48,247 nt of DNA from Spirochaetota bacterium (GTDB taxonomy: Bacteria > Spirochaetota > UBA4802 > UBA5550). Made by a program: the position numbers and the translations under genes. Of this stretch, positions 1 to 9,127 are shown one piece after another; the first letter of the stretch is position 1, and every line of letters starts with the position of its first letter. The stretch covers positions 1 through 48,247 of the forward strand of contig WRGT01000067.1 in the NCBI GenBank assembly GCA_009787025.1, in the 5' to 3' direction. The notes beneath the pieces are model-generated. The model was not told the origin of the DNA. It was given only the letters and a program-made list of their open reading frames with translations, and ran no database searches.

Positions 1-1935
1 GTCGGATGATATTATCATTGCAATATCTGAAAAAATAAATACATAGTGGCGGCTATACATATCTGAAAGCGTTGACAGCGAATCAGATATCAAATCATAA
101 TTTGAAAGCTGCAAATCTATTATACTAATATATACTCCGTCGGCGCTTAAATGTTTTTTTATCAATGAGTAGTAATCTTTAGAAAATCTGAAAGGGTGGA
201 AGTTTTGGTCAAGAATATTCGGCGCATCAACGATTAAATTGTACAGTTCATCTCTTTTTATCAGATAAGTCAGAATTTCTTTTTCTTCCGTAATATATAG
301 TTCTCTTCCGGATATGGGGAGTTTATTATATCGTATATATTCAGCCGGTACGTTATCAATAACAACTGCATTTTTAAAAAATCCGAAGAGAGGATTTTTA
401 AAAAATTTTTGGTTGCTGTCAATTATTAATGCTTTTGTTTTTTCTTCGCAGAAGAGTGAAATTGCTGCTGCTGCCCTTTTCATATTTCTGATTGAGCTCT
501 CTGAGAGATGGAATATAGTTGAATTAAATTTTTTTATATCACCCCTCTCATTTATATATGGAAGATTATAATTTGTATTACGCAAAAGTTCAAAATCGGC
601 AATATCATCGATAAATTGCTTGTTGTTAATCGGGATATTAAAATAAAAATGCATAAAAATTATTGCAGGTATAAACAGCAATGAGAAGAAAAAGTAGAAT
701 ATCTTCTTATTAAAACTCAATGATGAATTAAAAAGATGTAAACCCGGTACGGCAATATTTGAAACAGTAATTAAATATAGAATAATAAAAAAGTAGAGGC
801 TTGTGTAATTTATAAGCGTAGTGGCAACTATTAATGGGATTGGCAGTACAAAGAAAGAAAAGTTTATAATATTAAATCTTTTATTATGATCAAAGTTTCT
901 GGTTATATTTAAAATGGTCTGTTTTATTGAAAAACCGAATGATAAGAACGGTATTGTAAGGAATAAAAAACCTGTTGTGACTGAAATCTTGTCTTCATAA
1001 TAATATAATAAAAAAAGATAGAACAGGAAAAATATTGGGTAGAGCATTTCACTGTAAATATGCCATGAAGATAATTTCTTTATTCTCACAATAGCAGTAC
1101 CAATTATCATTGACAGTAATGCAACTGATATATATATGAAATTATAATAATATACACTCCCAAAAAATTTATTGAATGCCGCTAAACCTAAGCAGAAATA
1201 GATTGTGATATATGAAAAATTTAAGTAAGTATAAAAAAGATCTTCTCTGTAGATATGAGTTTCTTGCTTAACATGGTCTTCGTCAATGTAGTGTTGAGCA
1301 ATTAAATTCTCAGGCATGAATGGTATGTTTACATAGTAAAGGCAGATTAGTAAGCTCAAAGCCGTCAGCATACAAAGATAATTTATATATATAAAATTAG
1401 GATAGAACAGATATTTTATAAGGAATGCTATAGTTCCTGAAGAAATGGATAAAATAAGTATAACTAAATATTTTGATAAGAGATTTTTCTCATCAATAAA
1501 ATCACCTGTGACAATTTTAGTATAGTAGCAATTGATAAGTCCAGTTAAAAAACATGGAATAGATATAGCTATAGATACTATGAATTGATATCTAATATAA
1601 ATATTTAGAAGAGAAAAATTTTCTCCCCAGATTGCTTCTGTAAAAAAATAAAAAAATACAAACAATAAAAGTAAAAATGATATAACTATATTTATAATTT
1701 TATATTTATTAATTAATTTATATGCTGCTTTGCCTATTATATTTCCTGTGAAAAAAGACAGGACTGCAATCAACAGAACGAATCTTTCAACGCTTGAGTA
1801 TGGAAAATATTGGTTAAATTGAAGAATTATATCGGATAAAATAGCTGTAATAATGAAAAAAGTTAAAAATACGGATAGAAGAAACATCCACCTTTTAGAC
1901 ATGTCCGGGTAGCTAAATTGTTTAAATTGGCTCAT
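1..1935 (-). CDS. Multi-pass membrane protein with C-terminal spermidine-synthase-like domain (3' end off window)
   Basis: An open frame of 645 codons runs from an ATG at 1935 to the left edge without a stop, so the C-terminus is missing. About the first 420 residues are hydrophobic with many predicted membrane segments. The last 170 or so resemble a spermidine synthase / Rossmann methyltransferase domain, with the stretch LIVDAPN followed by FSKDYYSLIKKHL and GVYISI, as in the substrate half of that family. The glycine-rich nucleotide motif expected upstream is absent; the equivalent strand reads ALIIDSNQKFF. Proteins that fuse a membrane transporter-like region to a spermidine synthase fold are known in several phyla, and their substrate is generally unknown. 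I infer a membrane protein with a probably non-canonical or inactive aminopropyltransferase-like domain. The gene is divergent from the TPR gene at 2177. Confidence 0.7.
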   Translation of the reverse strand, partial: MSQFKQFSYPDMSKRWMFLLSVFLTFFIITAILSDIILQFNQYFPYSSVERFVLLIAVLSFFTGNIIGKAAYKLINKYKIINIVISFLLLLFVFFYFFTEAIWGENFSLLNIYIRYQFIVSIAISIPCFLTGLINCYYTKIVTGDFIDEKNLLSKYLVILILSISSGTIAFLIKYLFYPNFIYINYLCMLTALSLLICLYYVNIPFMPENLIAQHYIDEDHVKQETHIYREDLFYTYLNFSYITIYFCLGLAAFNKFFGSVYYYNFIYISVALLSMIIGTAIVRIKKLSSWHIYSEMLYPIFFLFYLFLLYYYEDKISVTTGFLFLTIPFLSFGFSIKQTILNITRNFDHNKRFNIINFSFFVLPIPLIVATTLINYTSLYFFIILYLITVSNIAVPGLHLFNSSLSFNKKIFYFFFSLLFIPAIIFMHFYFNIPINNKQFIDDIADFELLRNTNYNLPYINERGDIKKFNSTIFHLSESSIRNMKRAAAAISLFCEEKTKALIIDSNQKFFKNPLFGFFKNAVVIDNVPAEYIRYNKLPISGRELYITEEKEILTYLIKRDELYNLIVDAPNILDQNFHPFRFSKDYYSLIKKHLSADGVYISIIDLQLSNYDLISDSLSTLSDMYSRHYVFIFSDIAMIISSD

Positions 1936-2176
1936 TTATAGAGTCTCCATGTTTAATCTTTTATTATTCATAATTTTAATATTAAAATGGAAAGTTTATT
2001 GATTATTTTATTTTATGTATAGATTTCATAACAAAGAACGAATTTTACAATCAATTTTTTCCGATAATTAACATATATTTGGAAAAGAAATTAATTCGTT
2101 TTTAATATATAAGTTTATTTTTCAATCGGTTTAATGTATTATATAGTTAAAACACTGGTAAAATTTGATATATTCC

Positions 2177-3469
2177 ATGATTAAAAAAATGAATTTTCGT
2201 TTGATAATAATTATTCTATTTGTCTCGCCGTTATTAGCTCAGAGCGCAGATGATTATAGAGCGCTTTATGAAAATAAAAAATATGGAGAATCATATGATA
2301 TTGTAATCTCAAGACTCAATGAAATTTATAGTAAAATGGTGGAAGAAAAGAGAGTGCCTGTAGGCTATATATCGCTTACAAATATTGCTGAGGATGTCGA
2401 TTTAGTATCTCTCTTTAGAAATAGAAAAGAGAAGGGTTTTTTTCTGGGGGATAATAGTGAGCTGTCCGAACTGCACCTGTTTGCTGCAAGATGCAGCGTT
2501 CAGCTAAACAGAAAGCGTGACGGATTAAATCACTATATCCAATCTTTGAGATTTAAAAAAACAGAGCTCCAAAGAGATGATGTAATTTTTTATGAAATCT
2601 CACAGCTATTCAAAACATATGATGAACCTTTATACTTTAAAGGGTACATTGATGCATTAGAACAGGCTTATACATTAAACCGGACCGAATATAAGTATTC
2701 CCATGAACTTGGCAATGCGTTATATACTACAAAAGAGATCAAAAAAGCCATATTCCATCTTAGAAGGTATGTTGATAATTCGCAAGGTTCAATAGAGCCT
2801 GAGATATATCTTAAGCTTGCAAGTCTGTATGAGGGGATTGAAAAATATCTTGAAACCGAAAAGTACTATAACGAATATCTAAGATTAAAACCGGATGATG
2901 CTGAAATACTGTTTGCATTGGGGTACATTGCATATTTAAAAACCGGAAACTATATAATGGCTGAGTCTTTTTTAAATAGAGCGCTTACAATTTTACCAAA
3001 TGATGATATTTACAGGAGATCAAAATCCTATGAATACTTAGGCGATATGCTTTTTAATAATCTAAAATATAAAAAGGCAATAGAACATTACCTGCAATGT
3101 ATTAATTATCAAACAAGTATTCTCAATTCAATTGACTCTAATAAAACTAAAAGGCTTAAGAAAAATGCTGAGATTAATAAACTGAAAGAGACATTAATAT
3201 ACAATAAGGAATTTGAAAAATATGAAGAATATGAAATTTTAGTTGATGAGAGAAATAAAATTGATAAAGATATAGAGAATTTACAATTAGAATTTACAAA
3301 ACTTCAACCCGGGAAAGTGAGGTGGTTTATAGCTGTTTCTTACGAAAAGATAGAACAATACGAGGAGGCTATAAATTATTACAGGGAGGCTATTTCTTAT
3401 AATTATAATCCTAACAGCGCAAGAGATATGATAATAAAATTAAGGTTGAAAATTAAAAGAGGATACTAA
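2177..3469 (+). CDS. Exported TPR-repeat protein
   Basis: The protein has 430 residues with an N-terminal signal peptide (MIKKMNFR, then a hydrophobic run ending LLAQSA), so it is probably periplasmic. Several tetratricopeptide-like helical pairs follow, for example the segment with YLETEKYYNEYLRLKPDDAEILFALGY-type spacing near residues 225-255 and a last copy near the C-terminus (YEEAINYYREAISYNYNPNSA). A charged, probably coiled-coil stretch (residues about 320-375) splits the repeats. TPR proteins act as protein-protein scaffolds; nothing here identifies the partner. I chose ATG 2177; an in-frame TTG at 2165 and ATG at 2189 are alternatives, and no strong Shine-Dalgarno decides between them. 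yebC follows after 45 bp on the same strand. Confidence 0.75.
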   Translation: MIKKMNFRLIIIILFVSPLLAQSADDYRALYENKKYGESYDIVISRLNEIYSKMVEEKRVPVGYISLTNIAEDVDLVSLFRNRKEKGFFLGDNSELSELHLFAARCSVQLNRKRDGLNHYIQSLRFKKTELQRDDVIFYEISQLFKTYDEPLYFKGYIDALEQAYTLNRTEYKYSHELGNALYTTKEIKKAIFHLRRYVDNSQGSIEPEIYLKLASLYEGIEKYLETEKYYNEYLRLKPDDAEILFALGYIAYLKTGNYIMAESFLNRALTILPNDDIYRRSKSYEYLGDMLFNNLKYKKAIEHYLQCINYQTSILNSIDSNKTKRLKKNAEINKLKETLIYNKEFEKYEEYEILVDERNKIDKDIENLQLEFTKLQPGKVRWFIAVSYEKIEQYEEAINYYREAISYNYNPNSARDMIIKLRLKIKRGY

Positions 3470-3514
3470 CATATAGATATTCACATTATAAATTGTTTTA
3501 AATAAGAGGTTTTT

Positions 3515-4264
3515 ATGTCGGGACACAGTAAATGGTCTACAATTAAAAGGAAAAAAGGGGTTGCAGATGCTAAAAGAGGCGCCCTTTTCACAAAGTTGAT
3601 TAGAGAAATTACAGTAGCAGCCAGAGCCGGCGGAGAGGATATGAATGCTAATCCGAGGCTTCGTACAGCGGTATTAAAAGCAAAGGCATCTAATATGCCC
3701 AATGACAATATTGACAGGGCAATAAAAAAGGGCGTCGGAAATATTGACGGCGTTGTTTATGAAGAAATCAGATATGAAGGGTATGGTCCCGGCGGCGTAG
3801 CAATTATGGTTGATTGTATAACCGATAATAAAAACAGGACTACCCCTGAGATAAGATCTATTTTTGGAAAAAACGGAGGCAACCTCGGCGAATCGGGATC
3901 TGTAAATTATCTCTTTGAAAGAAAGGGCATGTTTATTATTGAAGGCGGCGCAGCAAGTGAAGATGAAGTTATGGAGATGTTACTCGATTTTGACATAGAA
4001 GACATTAAGACCGAAGATGGAAATATTGTGATTACAACATCACCTGACGGATATATTGCTGTTTCTGACTTTTTTGAAAAAAAGAAATTTAACCTTATTA
4101 TGAATCAGATGACATATCTTCCTAAAACTACAGTTGCTCTTGATGAAACAAAAGCCGCGCAGTGTTTAAGAATTATGGAACATCTTGAAGATCAGGACGA
4201 TACTCAAGAGGTTTATTCTAATTATGATATTTCCGATGAGATAATGGCTAAGCTTAGTGAGTAA
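3515..4264 (+). CDS. yebC: YebC/PmpR-family translation/transcription factor
   Basis: At 249 residues the length is normal for this family. The start MSGHSKWSTIKRKKG and the early segment AKRGALFTKLIREI are diagnostic for YebC, as are NPRLRTAV, NMPNDNI and the EGYGPGG motif near residue 90. Family members have been described as DNA-binding regulators and, more recently, as factors that relieve ribosome stalling. The ATG at 3515 follows the purine-rich AAGAGG at a suitable distance. The stop overlaps the GTG start of ruvC by 8 bases, a yebC-ruvC order common in bacteria, so the two are probably co-translated. Confidence 0.93.
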   Translation: MSGHSKWSTIKRKKGVADAKRGALFTKLIREITVAARAGGEDMNANPRLRTAVLKAKASNMPNDNIDRAIKKGVGNIDGVVYEEIRYEGYGPGGVAIMVDCITDNKNRTTPEIRSIFGKNGGNLGESGSVNYLFERKGMFIIEGGAASEDEVMEMLLDFDIEDIKTEDGNIVITTSPDGYIAVSDFFEKKKFNLIMNQMTYLPKTTVALDETKAAQCLRIMEHLEDQDDTQEVYSNYDISDEIMAKLSE

Positions 4265-4757
4265 TCTAAAAATTCTTGGAATTGACCCGGGCTATGATAT
4301 AGTCGGCTGGTCAATTCTCAGTAATAATTTTAAGGTCGATGATTATGGCGTGATAAAGACTTCTCCGACTGATGAATTTGATGATAGATTACTGCAGATA
4401 TTTACAAGCCTTAATAAGATTCTTGATGAATATAAACCTGATTGCGCAGCTATAGAAAAAATTTTTTTTCATAAAAATACAAAAACTGCTATTCCTGTTG
4501 CAAAAGCTGTGGGAGTAATAATTCTTACATTAAAATTGAGGGGCATACCCTACTGGGAATATTCGCCTATTGAGGTAAAACACTCAATAACAGGATACGG
4601 CAGAGCCTCAAAAGATCAGATTTACTACATGATGAAACGCATTCTTAATCTTAAAACAGTTGAATGGCAGGATGATGCTATAGACGCTTTGTCTATTGCT
4701 GTGTGTCATCAGTTGAAGAATAAGAAATTGAAAAAACAAACCACCATACACACCTAA
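4257..4757 (+). CDS. ruvC: Holliday junction endonuclease RuvC
   Basis: A 166-residue protein with the RuvC RNase-H-like fold. The four acidic metal ligands are visible: D10 in LGIDPG, E67 in AIEKIFF, and D140 and D143 in the WQDDAIDAL segment, spaced as in the E. coli enzyme (D7, E66, D138, D141). RuvC cuts four-way junctions in recombination and repair together with RuvAB, which are not in this window. Translation starts at a GTG (4257) inside the end of yebC, implying translational coupling. The C-terminus ends in a short lysine-rich tail. The gene converges on the toxin-antitoxin pair with only a 24-bp gap. Confidence 0.93.
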   Translation: MSNLKILGIDPGYDIVGWSILSNNFKVDDYGVIKTSPTDEFDDRLLQIFTSLNKILDEYKPDCAAIEKIFFHKNTKTAIPVAKAVGVIILTLKLRGIPYWEYSPIEVKHSITGYGRASKDQIYYMMKRILNLKTVEWQDDAIDALSIAVCHQLKNKKLKKQTTIHT

Positions 4758-4781
4758 AAAGTACAAAATTTTTTATTTGAA

Positions 4782-5069
4782 TTAGGAGACATGTTTTAAT
4801 TCTATGTTGAGCTTGAAACCAAGATTGTCAAGTGTCTTTACAACAGTCACAAATGCCGGATTACTGCCGGGGGTAAGAGATTCATATAATCTTTCACGAG
4901 AAACACCCGGTTCTGAGGCGATTTGCTCTATTCCTTTTGAACGGGCAAGAGCATTGAGAATACTCAAAAGAAAATCTATATCATTTTCTTCAAGAGCAAC
5001 TGTAAGGTGCGCTATTACGTCCTCTTTTGTGTCTATAAATTCCGCCATGTCCCATTTACTGGTTCTCAT
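4782..5069 (-). CDS. HTH antitoxin of a RelE/HigB-type toxin-antitoxin pair
   Basis: The protein is 95 residues from ATG 5069, which is preceded by a purine-rich GAGGAGAAAGAAG ribosome-binding region. It matches the small 'addiction module antidote' family: an N-terminal segment (MRTSKWDMAEFI) and a helix-turn-helix in the C-terminal half (IEQIASEPGVSRERLYESL, then ALVTV-like recognition spacing ending LDNLGFKL). It should bind and neutralise the toxin encoded immediately upstream and repress the shared promoter. The start overlaps the toxin's 3' end by 14 bases, so the order is toxin first, as in hig-type modules. The frame is open further upstream (to 5150) but lies inside the toxin gene; the Shine-Dalgarno supports 5069. 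Confidence 0.88.
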   Translation of the reverse strand: MRTSKWDMAEFIDTKEDVIAHLTVALEENDIDFLLSILNALARSKGIEQIASEPGVSRERLYESLTPGSNPAFVTVVKTLDNLGFKLNIELKHVS

Positions 5070-5373
5070 TATCTTCTTTCTCCTCCTCTTCACGCGCAAG
5101 AAGTTTTGCTTTGTTAATATCGTCCTGTTGGGTAGATTTATCACCTCCACAAAGGATAATAATGATTTCTCGCCCGGTATCCTTATAATAAACCCTATAA
5201 CCGGGACCGTAGTTTATACGCATTTCCGAACAGCCTTCTCCGATAGGCTCAATATCGCCGGGGTTCCCACGCTCAAGTCTGTCTATTCGCCGGTTTATAT
5301 GAGCCTTGGCTATGGGGTCTTTCAGTTTTTTTATCCACTTAGAGAAAACATCGGTTTTACGTATTCTCAACAT
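5056..5373 (-). CDS. RelE/HigB-family toxin (putative mRNA interferase)
   Basis: A 105-residue basic protein with the pattern of the 'addiction module killer' group of the RelE superfamily: TDVFSKWIKKLKD at the N-terminus, INRRIDRLERGNPGDIEPIGEG in the middle, then the characteristic EMRINYGPGYRVYY strand and LCGGDKSTQQDDI-type C-terminus. These toxins cut mRNA on the ribosome. The C-terminus ends in a glutamate-rich tail that overlaps the antitoxin start. No Shine-Dalgarno precedes the ATG at 5373; it sits about 6 nt after a likely -10 element, so the transcript may be leaderless. The next gene downstream is its cognate antitoxin. Confidence 0.9.
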   Translation of the reverse strand: MLRIRKTDVFSKWIKKLKDPIAKAHINRRIDRLERGNPGDIEPIGEGCSEMRINYGPGYRVYYKDTGREIIIILCGGDKSTQQDDINKAKLLAREEEEKEDNENQ

Positions 5374-5407
5374 TATTTATTTGTAATGTATTATTACAAA
5401 TTGTCAA
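5374..5407 (-). promoter_or_regulatory. Promoter and palindromic operator of the toxin-antitoxin operon
   Basis: On the minus strand a perfect TTGACA (-35) lies at 5407-5402 and TACAAA at 5385-5380 is the best -10, giving a 16-nt spacer. A perfect 9-bp inverted repeat, ATTTGTAAT/ATTACAAAT with a 5-nt centre, fills 5379-5401 and covers the spacer and -10. This is what an autorepressor site for the HTH antitoxin would look like. The toxin ATG follows the -10 after 6 nt. Confidence 0.7.
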
Positions 5408-5606
5408 GAGGAAAACATGAAAGAATGAGATTTTTTAGTGCCTGCGTTATTTATTCGCCCGTGTTTTAAAAAAATGAATTGACATATCGCTTATGATAAA
5501 TTTAATTATAAATTAGATATGATTTTTAACATCATAAATATTATAATATTAAAAATGAAAAAAATTCTGCAGTATAAAAATTTTTCTTGATACAAGAGAA
5601 AAAATT

Positions 5607-5972
5607 ATGATAGGCTATGTTAATCGTTCGTTTTGTTTACTCTTCTTTAATTTTTATCTAAAAATAACTTTACCGCTTCTTGTATCGCAAGCGGTGCGCC
5701 GAGGGCGGCGCACCTTACAGCTTATTTTACTACTTACATTATCATTTTCAGCCTGCGGCGGACCCAAAAATTCGGGCGCTGACCCGTCTATTGTAGGCGA
5801 TGTGAAAGAAATCTCCACAGAGGTGAAAGCTATCTCCGCAGGTTACTCTCATACAGTTACTGTCAAAGACGACGGCACGGTCTGGGCTTGGGGACGGAAT
5901 AATGAAGGTCAACTTGGCGACGGCACAAAAACATCTACATCAACTCCCATTAGAGTTATATTGTCAGACTGA
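5607..5972 (+). CDS. Lipoprotein stub with a single RCC1 repeat
   Basis: The frame encodes 121 residues. A lipoprotein signal is clear: RRGRR, a leucine-rich core, and the lipobox SFSAC. After about 30 linker residues there is one RCC1 (beta-propeller) repeat with the signature GYSHTVTVKDDGTVWAWG and NNEGQLGDGT, and then the gene stops. RCC1 proteins need about seven repeats to close a propeller, so this is probably the 5' remnant of a longer gene. The start is uncertain: ATG 5607 gives an odd N-terminus, whereas an in-frame GTG at 5694 would give an ideal short signal peptide, but it lies within a GC-rich hairpin and lacks a clear ribosome-binding site. Confidence 0.5.
   Translation: MIGYVNRSFCLLFFNFYLKITLPLLVSQAVRRGRRTLQLILLLTLSFSACGGPKNSGADPSIVGDVKEISTEVKAISAGYSHTVTVKDDGTVWAWGRNNEGQLGDGTKTSTSTPIRVILSD
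5672..5714. repeat. Two overlapping GC-rich hairpins inside the RCC1 stub
   Basis: ACCGCTT (5672-5678) pairs with AAGCGGT (5689-5695), and GGTGCGCC (5693-5700) pairs with GGCGCACC (5707-5714). The arms overlap at 5693-5695, so the two hairpins exclude each other. The block is far richer in G+C than its surroundings and resembles a small inserted palindromic repeat; no second copy was seen in this window. Confidence 0.6.
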
Positions 5973-5983
5973 TGATAATAAAT

Positions 5984-7588
5984 CTACAACTCATCTACTA
6001 TATCTTTCAACAGAGTTTTAGCATCAATAATCTCGTTCTGTAATCTCTTTGTTGATCTTAGACTGTTTTCAGACTTAGCCTTCATATACTTTTCTGTTAA
6101 AATCCCCAAATATTTGGTGAGTGATTCTAACTGATAGTCCATTGAATCATACTTGTCTTTACTTGCAGTTCCATATGTCGCATACTCCGATTGCATTGTA
6201 TCAAGGTCAACAATCTCTCCCCACTTTGGAACGTATGAATTTAGACCAAGTTCGCTTTGTACAAGTTCTCCGAAGAATTTAGATGATTCTTCTTCTCCAT
6301 GTACCACAAATACTTTAGCATTTGGATTGTTATTTGTTCTTAACCACGTTAATAAGCCGTTTTTATCGGCGTGAGCCGAAAACCCTCCAAGCGTATGAAT
6401 CTGAGCTTTTACCGCTATATCCTCGCCGTATATCTTTACCAGTTTTCTGCCGTCCACAATTCTGCGTCCAAGAGTTCCCTCTGCCTGATATCCGACAAAA
6501 ATTATACTCGCCTCAGGCTTGTAAAGATTATTCTGCAAATGGAATTGTATTCTTCCCGCATTGCACATGCCGCTTGCAGACATAATTATAACGCCGTTTT
6601 CATTTTGTAAAAGTTTTGACTCGTTGCTGGATCGCGTAAAAGTAAGATTTTGAAAATCCAACGGATTTTCTCCTGACATTATAATGTGTGTCATCTCTTC
6701 ATCAAAGCATTGTCTGTTATTTCTGAAAATCTCTGTAGCTGATATTGCAAGGGGCGAATCAATAAATACGGGTATTGGCGGGATTTCTCCGCTTTTAAAA
6801 AGTTTATTTAATATAAAAATAATCTCTTGCGTGCGTTCAACGGCAAATGCCGGAATTATAATATTGCCCTTTTTATTTATTGAATTTAAAAGGATTTCTT
6901 TAAACTCATTATACGTATCCTCTTTGCCTTTATGTAATCTGTTTCCGTATGTAGATTCTATTAGTATAATATCTGCGCCCTCTAATTTTTCCGGATCTTT
7001 TATTATCGCCTGATCGCCTGTGCCTATGTCTCCGGAAAATACTATCTTTGTTTTTTTCCCTTTTCCATCTATCCACATTTCAATAAACGCCGAACCGAGT
7101 ATATGACCGGCGTCACGAAACCTCACCTCAATCCTTGGGTGGATCCGTATTGTGTCTCCATAATTTACAGAAACAAAGTTATTTAGTGAATTTTCCGCAT
7201 CTTCAACAGTATAAAGAGGATCAATATCTGGTCTGTTTAGCTTTCTATTTCGTTTGTTAATCCACTTTACATCCGTCTCTTGAATGTGAGCGCTGTCGGG
7301 AAGCATTACTTTGCACAAATCTGTTGTGGCTTTAGTGGCATATATTTTACCGGTGAATCCCTCTTTTACAAGCTTTGGTATCAGCCCGCTGTGATCTATA
7401 TGGGCATGAGTAAGAAGCATGCAGTCAATTTCTTTAGGAGCATATATCAGGTTTAGTTTATTGCGCTGCACAAGTTCCTGTTTGCCTTGAAACATACCGC
7501 AGTCTATCATTATTGTAAAGTCATCATCTTTAATGATATATGAAGAACCAGTAACTGTTTCAGCTCCCCCGACAAATTCGATCTTCAT
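5984..7588 (-). CDS. MBL-fold/beta-CASP RNA-processing hydrolase
   Basis: A 534-residue protein with the metallo-beta-lactamase core: THAHIDHSG near residue 62 (zinc ligands), DAGHILGS near 160 and FSGDIGTG near 183. A beta-CASP insert follows, ending with MSASGMCNAGRIQFHL and VGYQAEGTLGRR, then the FSAHAD and VHGEEES motifs of the RNA-specificity domain. The family includes RNase J-like and CPSF-73-like nucleases. A C-terminal extension of about 70 residues is helical and charged. The gene starts 16 bp after the ABC transporter ATPase on the same strand and may be in that operon. A role in RNA maturation or decay is inferred from family only. Confidence 0.88.
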   Translation of the reverse strand: MKIEFVGGAETVTGSSYIIKDDDFTIMIDCGMFQGKQELVQRNKLNLIYAPKEIDCMLLTHAHIDHSGLIPKLVKEGFTGKIYATKATTDLCKVMLPDSAHIQETDVKWINKRNRKLNRPDIDPLYTVEDAENSLNNFVSVNYGDTIRIHPRIEVRFRDAGHILGSAFIEMWIDGKGKKTKIVFSGDIGTGDQAIIKDPEKLEGADIILIESTYGNRLHKGKEDTYNEFKEILLNSINKKGNIIIPAFAVERTQEIIFILNKLFKSGEIPPIPVFIDSPLAISATEIFRNNRQCFDEEMTHIIMSGENPLDFQNLTFTRSSNESKLLQNENGVIIMSASGMCNAGRIQFHLQNNLYKPEASIIFVGYQAEGTLGRRIVDGRKLVKIYGEDIAVKAQIHTLGGFSAHADKNGLLTWLRTNNNPNAKVFVVHGEEESSKFFGELVQSELGLNSYVPKWGEIVDLDTMQSEYATYGTASKDKYDSMDYQLESLTKYLGILTEKYMKAKSENSLRSTKRLQNEIIDAKTLLKDIVDEL

Positions 7589-7604
7589 GGCAGATACCTC
7601 TTAC

Positions 7605-8342
7605 TTAAGCTCTAAGCACATTCTTTAAAAAACGTATAGTTCTCTCTTTTTTCGGATTATTGAATATTTCATCCGGTGTGCCGATCTCAATAACCTCTCC
7701 TTCGTCCATATAGACAACAGTTGTTGCTGCAGCTTTAGCAAAACCCATTTCATGTGAAACAACAATCATAGTCATCCCTTCGTTTGCTAAATCTAACATT
7801 ACGTCAAGAACTTCTTTTGTCATTTCAGGATCAAGAGCTGAAGTCGGTTCATCAAAGAGGATTACCTTCGGATTCATTGCCAATGCCCTTGCTATTGCAA
7901 CGCGCTGTTGTTGCCCTCCTGAAAGCTGCTCAGGATAGGATTTTTCTTTATCTAAAAGACCTACACGTTTTAAAAGAGTTCGCGCAGATTCCGATGCTTC
8001 TTTGGGATTTATCTTTTTTACAAGCCGCAGAGCTAAAGTAATATTATCAATGACATTTAAATGAGGAAAGAGATTAAATGATTGGAATACCATTCCTGTT
8101 TCTTCCCTGATCTGTCTGATATTAGCCTTAGATCCTGTAACTAAAATATCTTCAATCCATATTTCACCGCTTGATACATTTTCAAGCCTGTTTATACATC
8201 GGAGGAGAGTGCTCTTGCCGCTTCCCGATGACCCTATTATAAAAAAAACATCGCCGTTTTTTACTTCAAGGCTTACATCTTTAAGCGCAATAACACCATC
8301 AAAATTTTTTGAAACATTAACTATTTTAACTCGGCTTAACAT
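7605..8342 (-). CDS. Polar amino-acid ABC transporter ATP-binding protein
   Basis: A 245-residue ATPase of the GlnQ/HisP type. Visible motifs are Walker [10 protein letters not shown] (about residue 36), the signature [15 protein letters not shown], Walker [15 protein letters not shown], and the H-loop VVSHEMGFA, which is typical of amino-acid importers. It powers the permease encoded just upstream; its ATG overlaps the permease stop by 17 bases. With the binding protein at 9128 it makes up a complete importer for a polar amino acid; the exact substrate cannot be read from sequence. Confidence 0.93.
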   Translation of the reverse strand: MLSRVKIVNVSKNFDGVIALKDVSLEVKNGDVFFIIGSSGSGKSTLLRCINRLENVSSGEIWIEDILVTGSKANIRQIREETGMVFQSFNLFPHLNVIDNITLALRLVKKINPKEASESARTLLKRVGLLDKEKSYPEQLSGGQQQRVAIARALAMNPKVILFDEPTSALDPEMTKEVLDVMLDLANEGMTMIVVSHEMGFAKAAATTVVYMDEGEVIEIGTPDEIFNNPKKERTIRFLKNVLRA

Positions 8343-9123
8343 CTGTTCTTAACCTCTCTTCCATTATTGCCACAAGCCTTGAAAAAAACAGTGTCATAAT
8401 TAAATAGATTATTGCAATCATAGTATATGTTTCAAAAAACTCATATCTCAGCGAAGTAAATTCTCTCCCTCTTCTCATTATGTCTGACACTGCAACAACA
8501 GATACAAGTGAAGAGTCTTTAAGCAGCGCAATAAATTCATTGCCGATAGGAGGCAATACCACCTTTACTGTTTGAGGGAGTATTATTCTAAAGACTGCCT
8601 GTCTCCTTGTAAGTCCAAGCGCAAGCGCAGCTTCCATTTGTCCTTTAGGGATTGATTGTATTCCGGCTCTGAATATTTCACTAATATATGCGCCATAGCA
8701 TATTGCAAAAGCAATAACAGCAGATACAATATCCGAAAGCTTTATAAATTTAGCAAGAGCATAATATATATAAAAAATCTGAACTAAGAGAGGAATACCT
8801 CTGATAATCTCCACATAAACCGTACATATTCTATCAATTAATATATTTCTTGATATTCGCCCAAGTCCTACTAATAGACCTATTATAAGGGCAAACAATA
8901 TCGATGAAAGAGTCACTTGAAATGTTCTTATTATACCGTCTGAGATGAAGAATAGAATGTCACGATATGGTTGCGGCGAAATTATTATGAGCAATATCAT
9001 TGCTGTTAATGCGCCATAAAAGACTATTCTCCAGGCAGAAAAAATTGAAGAGTCATCCCTTGCAGGGATGAGCACTCCATCTGTAACTTGTAATTTAGTC
9101 TTATTATTATTTATTTTAACCAC
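8326..9123 (-). CDS. Polar amino-acid ABC transporter permease
   Basis: A 265-residue inner-membrane protein of the HisM/GlnP family with about five membrane helices. The region [20 protein letters not shown] matches the family's N-terminal helix, and the coupling loop [21 protein letters not shown] (EAA motif) that docks on the ATPase is intact. The N-terminus carries about 30 extra polar residues before the first helix. Only one permease gene is present, so the channel is presumably a homodimer. The start is 4 bp after the binding-protein stop. Confidence 0.93.
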   Translation of the reverse strand: MVKINNNKTKLQVTDGVLIPARDDSSIFSAWRIVFYGALTAMILLIIISPQPYRDILFFISDGIIRTFQVTLSSILFALIIGLLVGLGRISRNILIDRICTVYVEIIRGIPLLVQIFYIYYALAKFIKLSDIVSAVIAFAICYGAYISEIFRAGIQSIPKGQMEAALALGLTRRQAVFRIILPQTVKVVLPPIGNEFIALLKDSSLVSVVAVSDIMRRGREFTSLRYEFFETYTMIAIIYLIMTLFFSRLVAIMEERLRTDVKPS

Positions 9124-9127
9124 TTAT

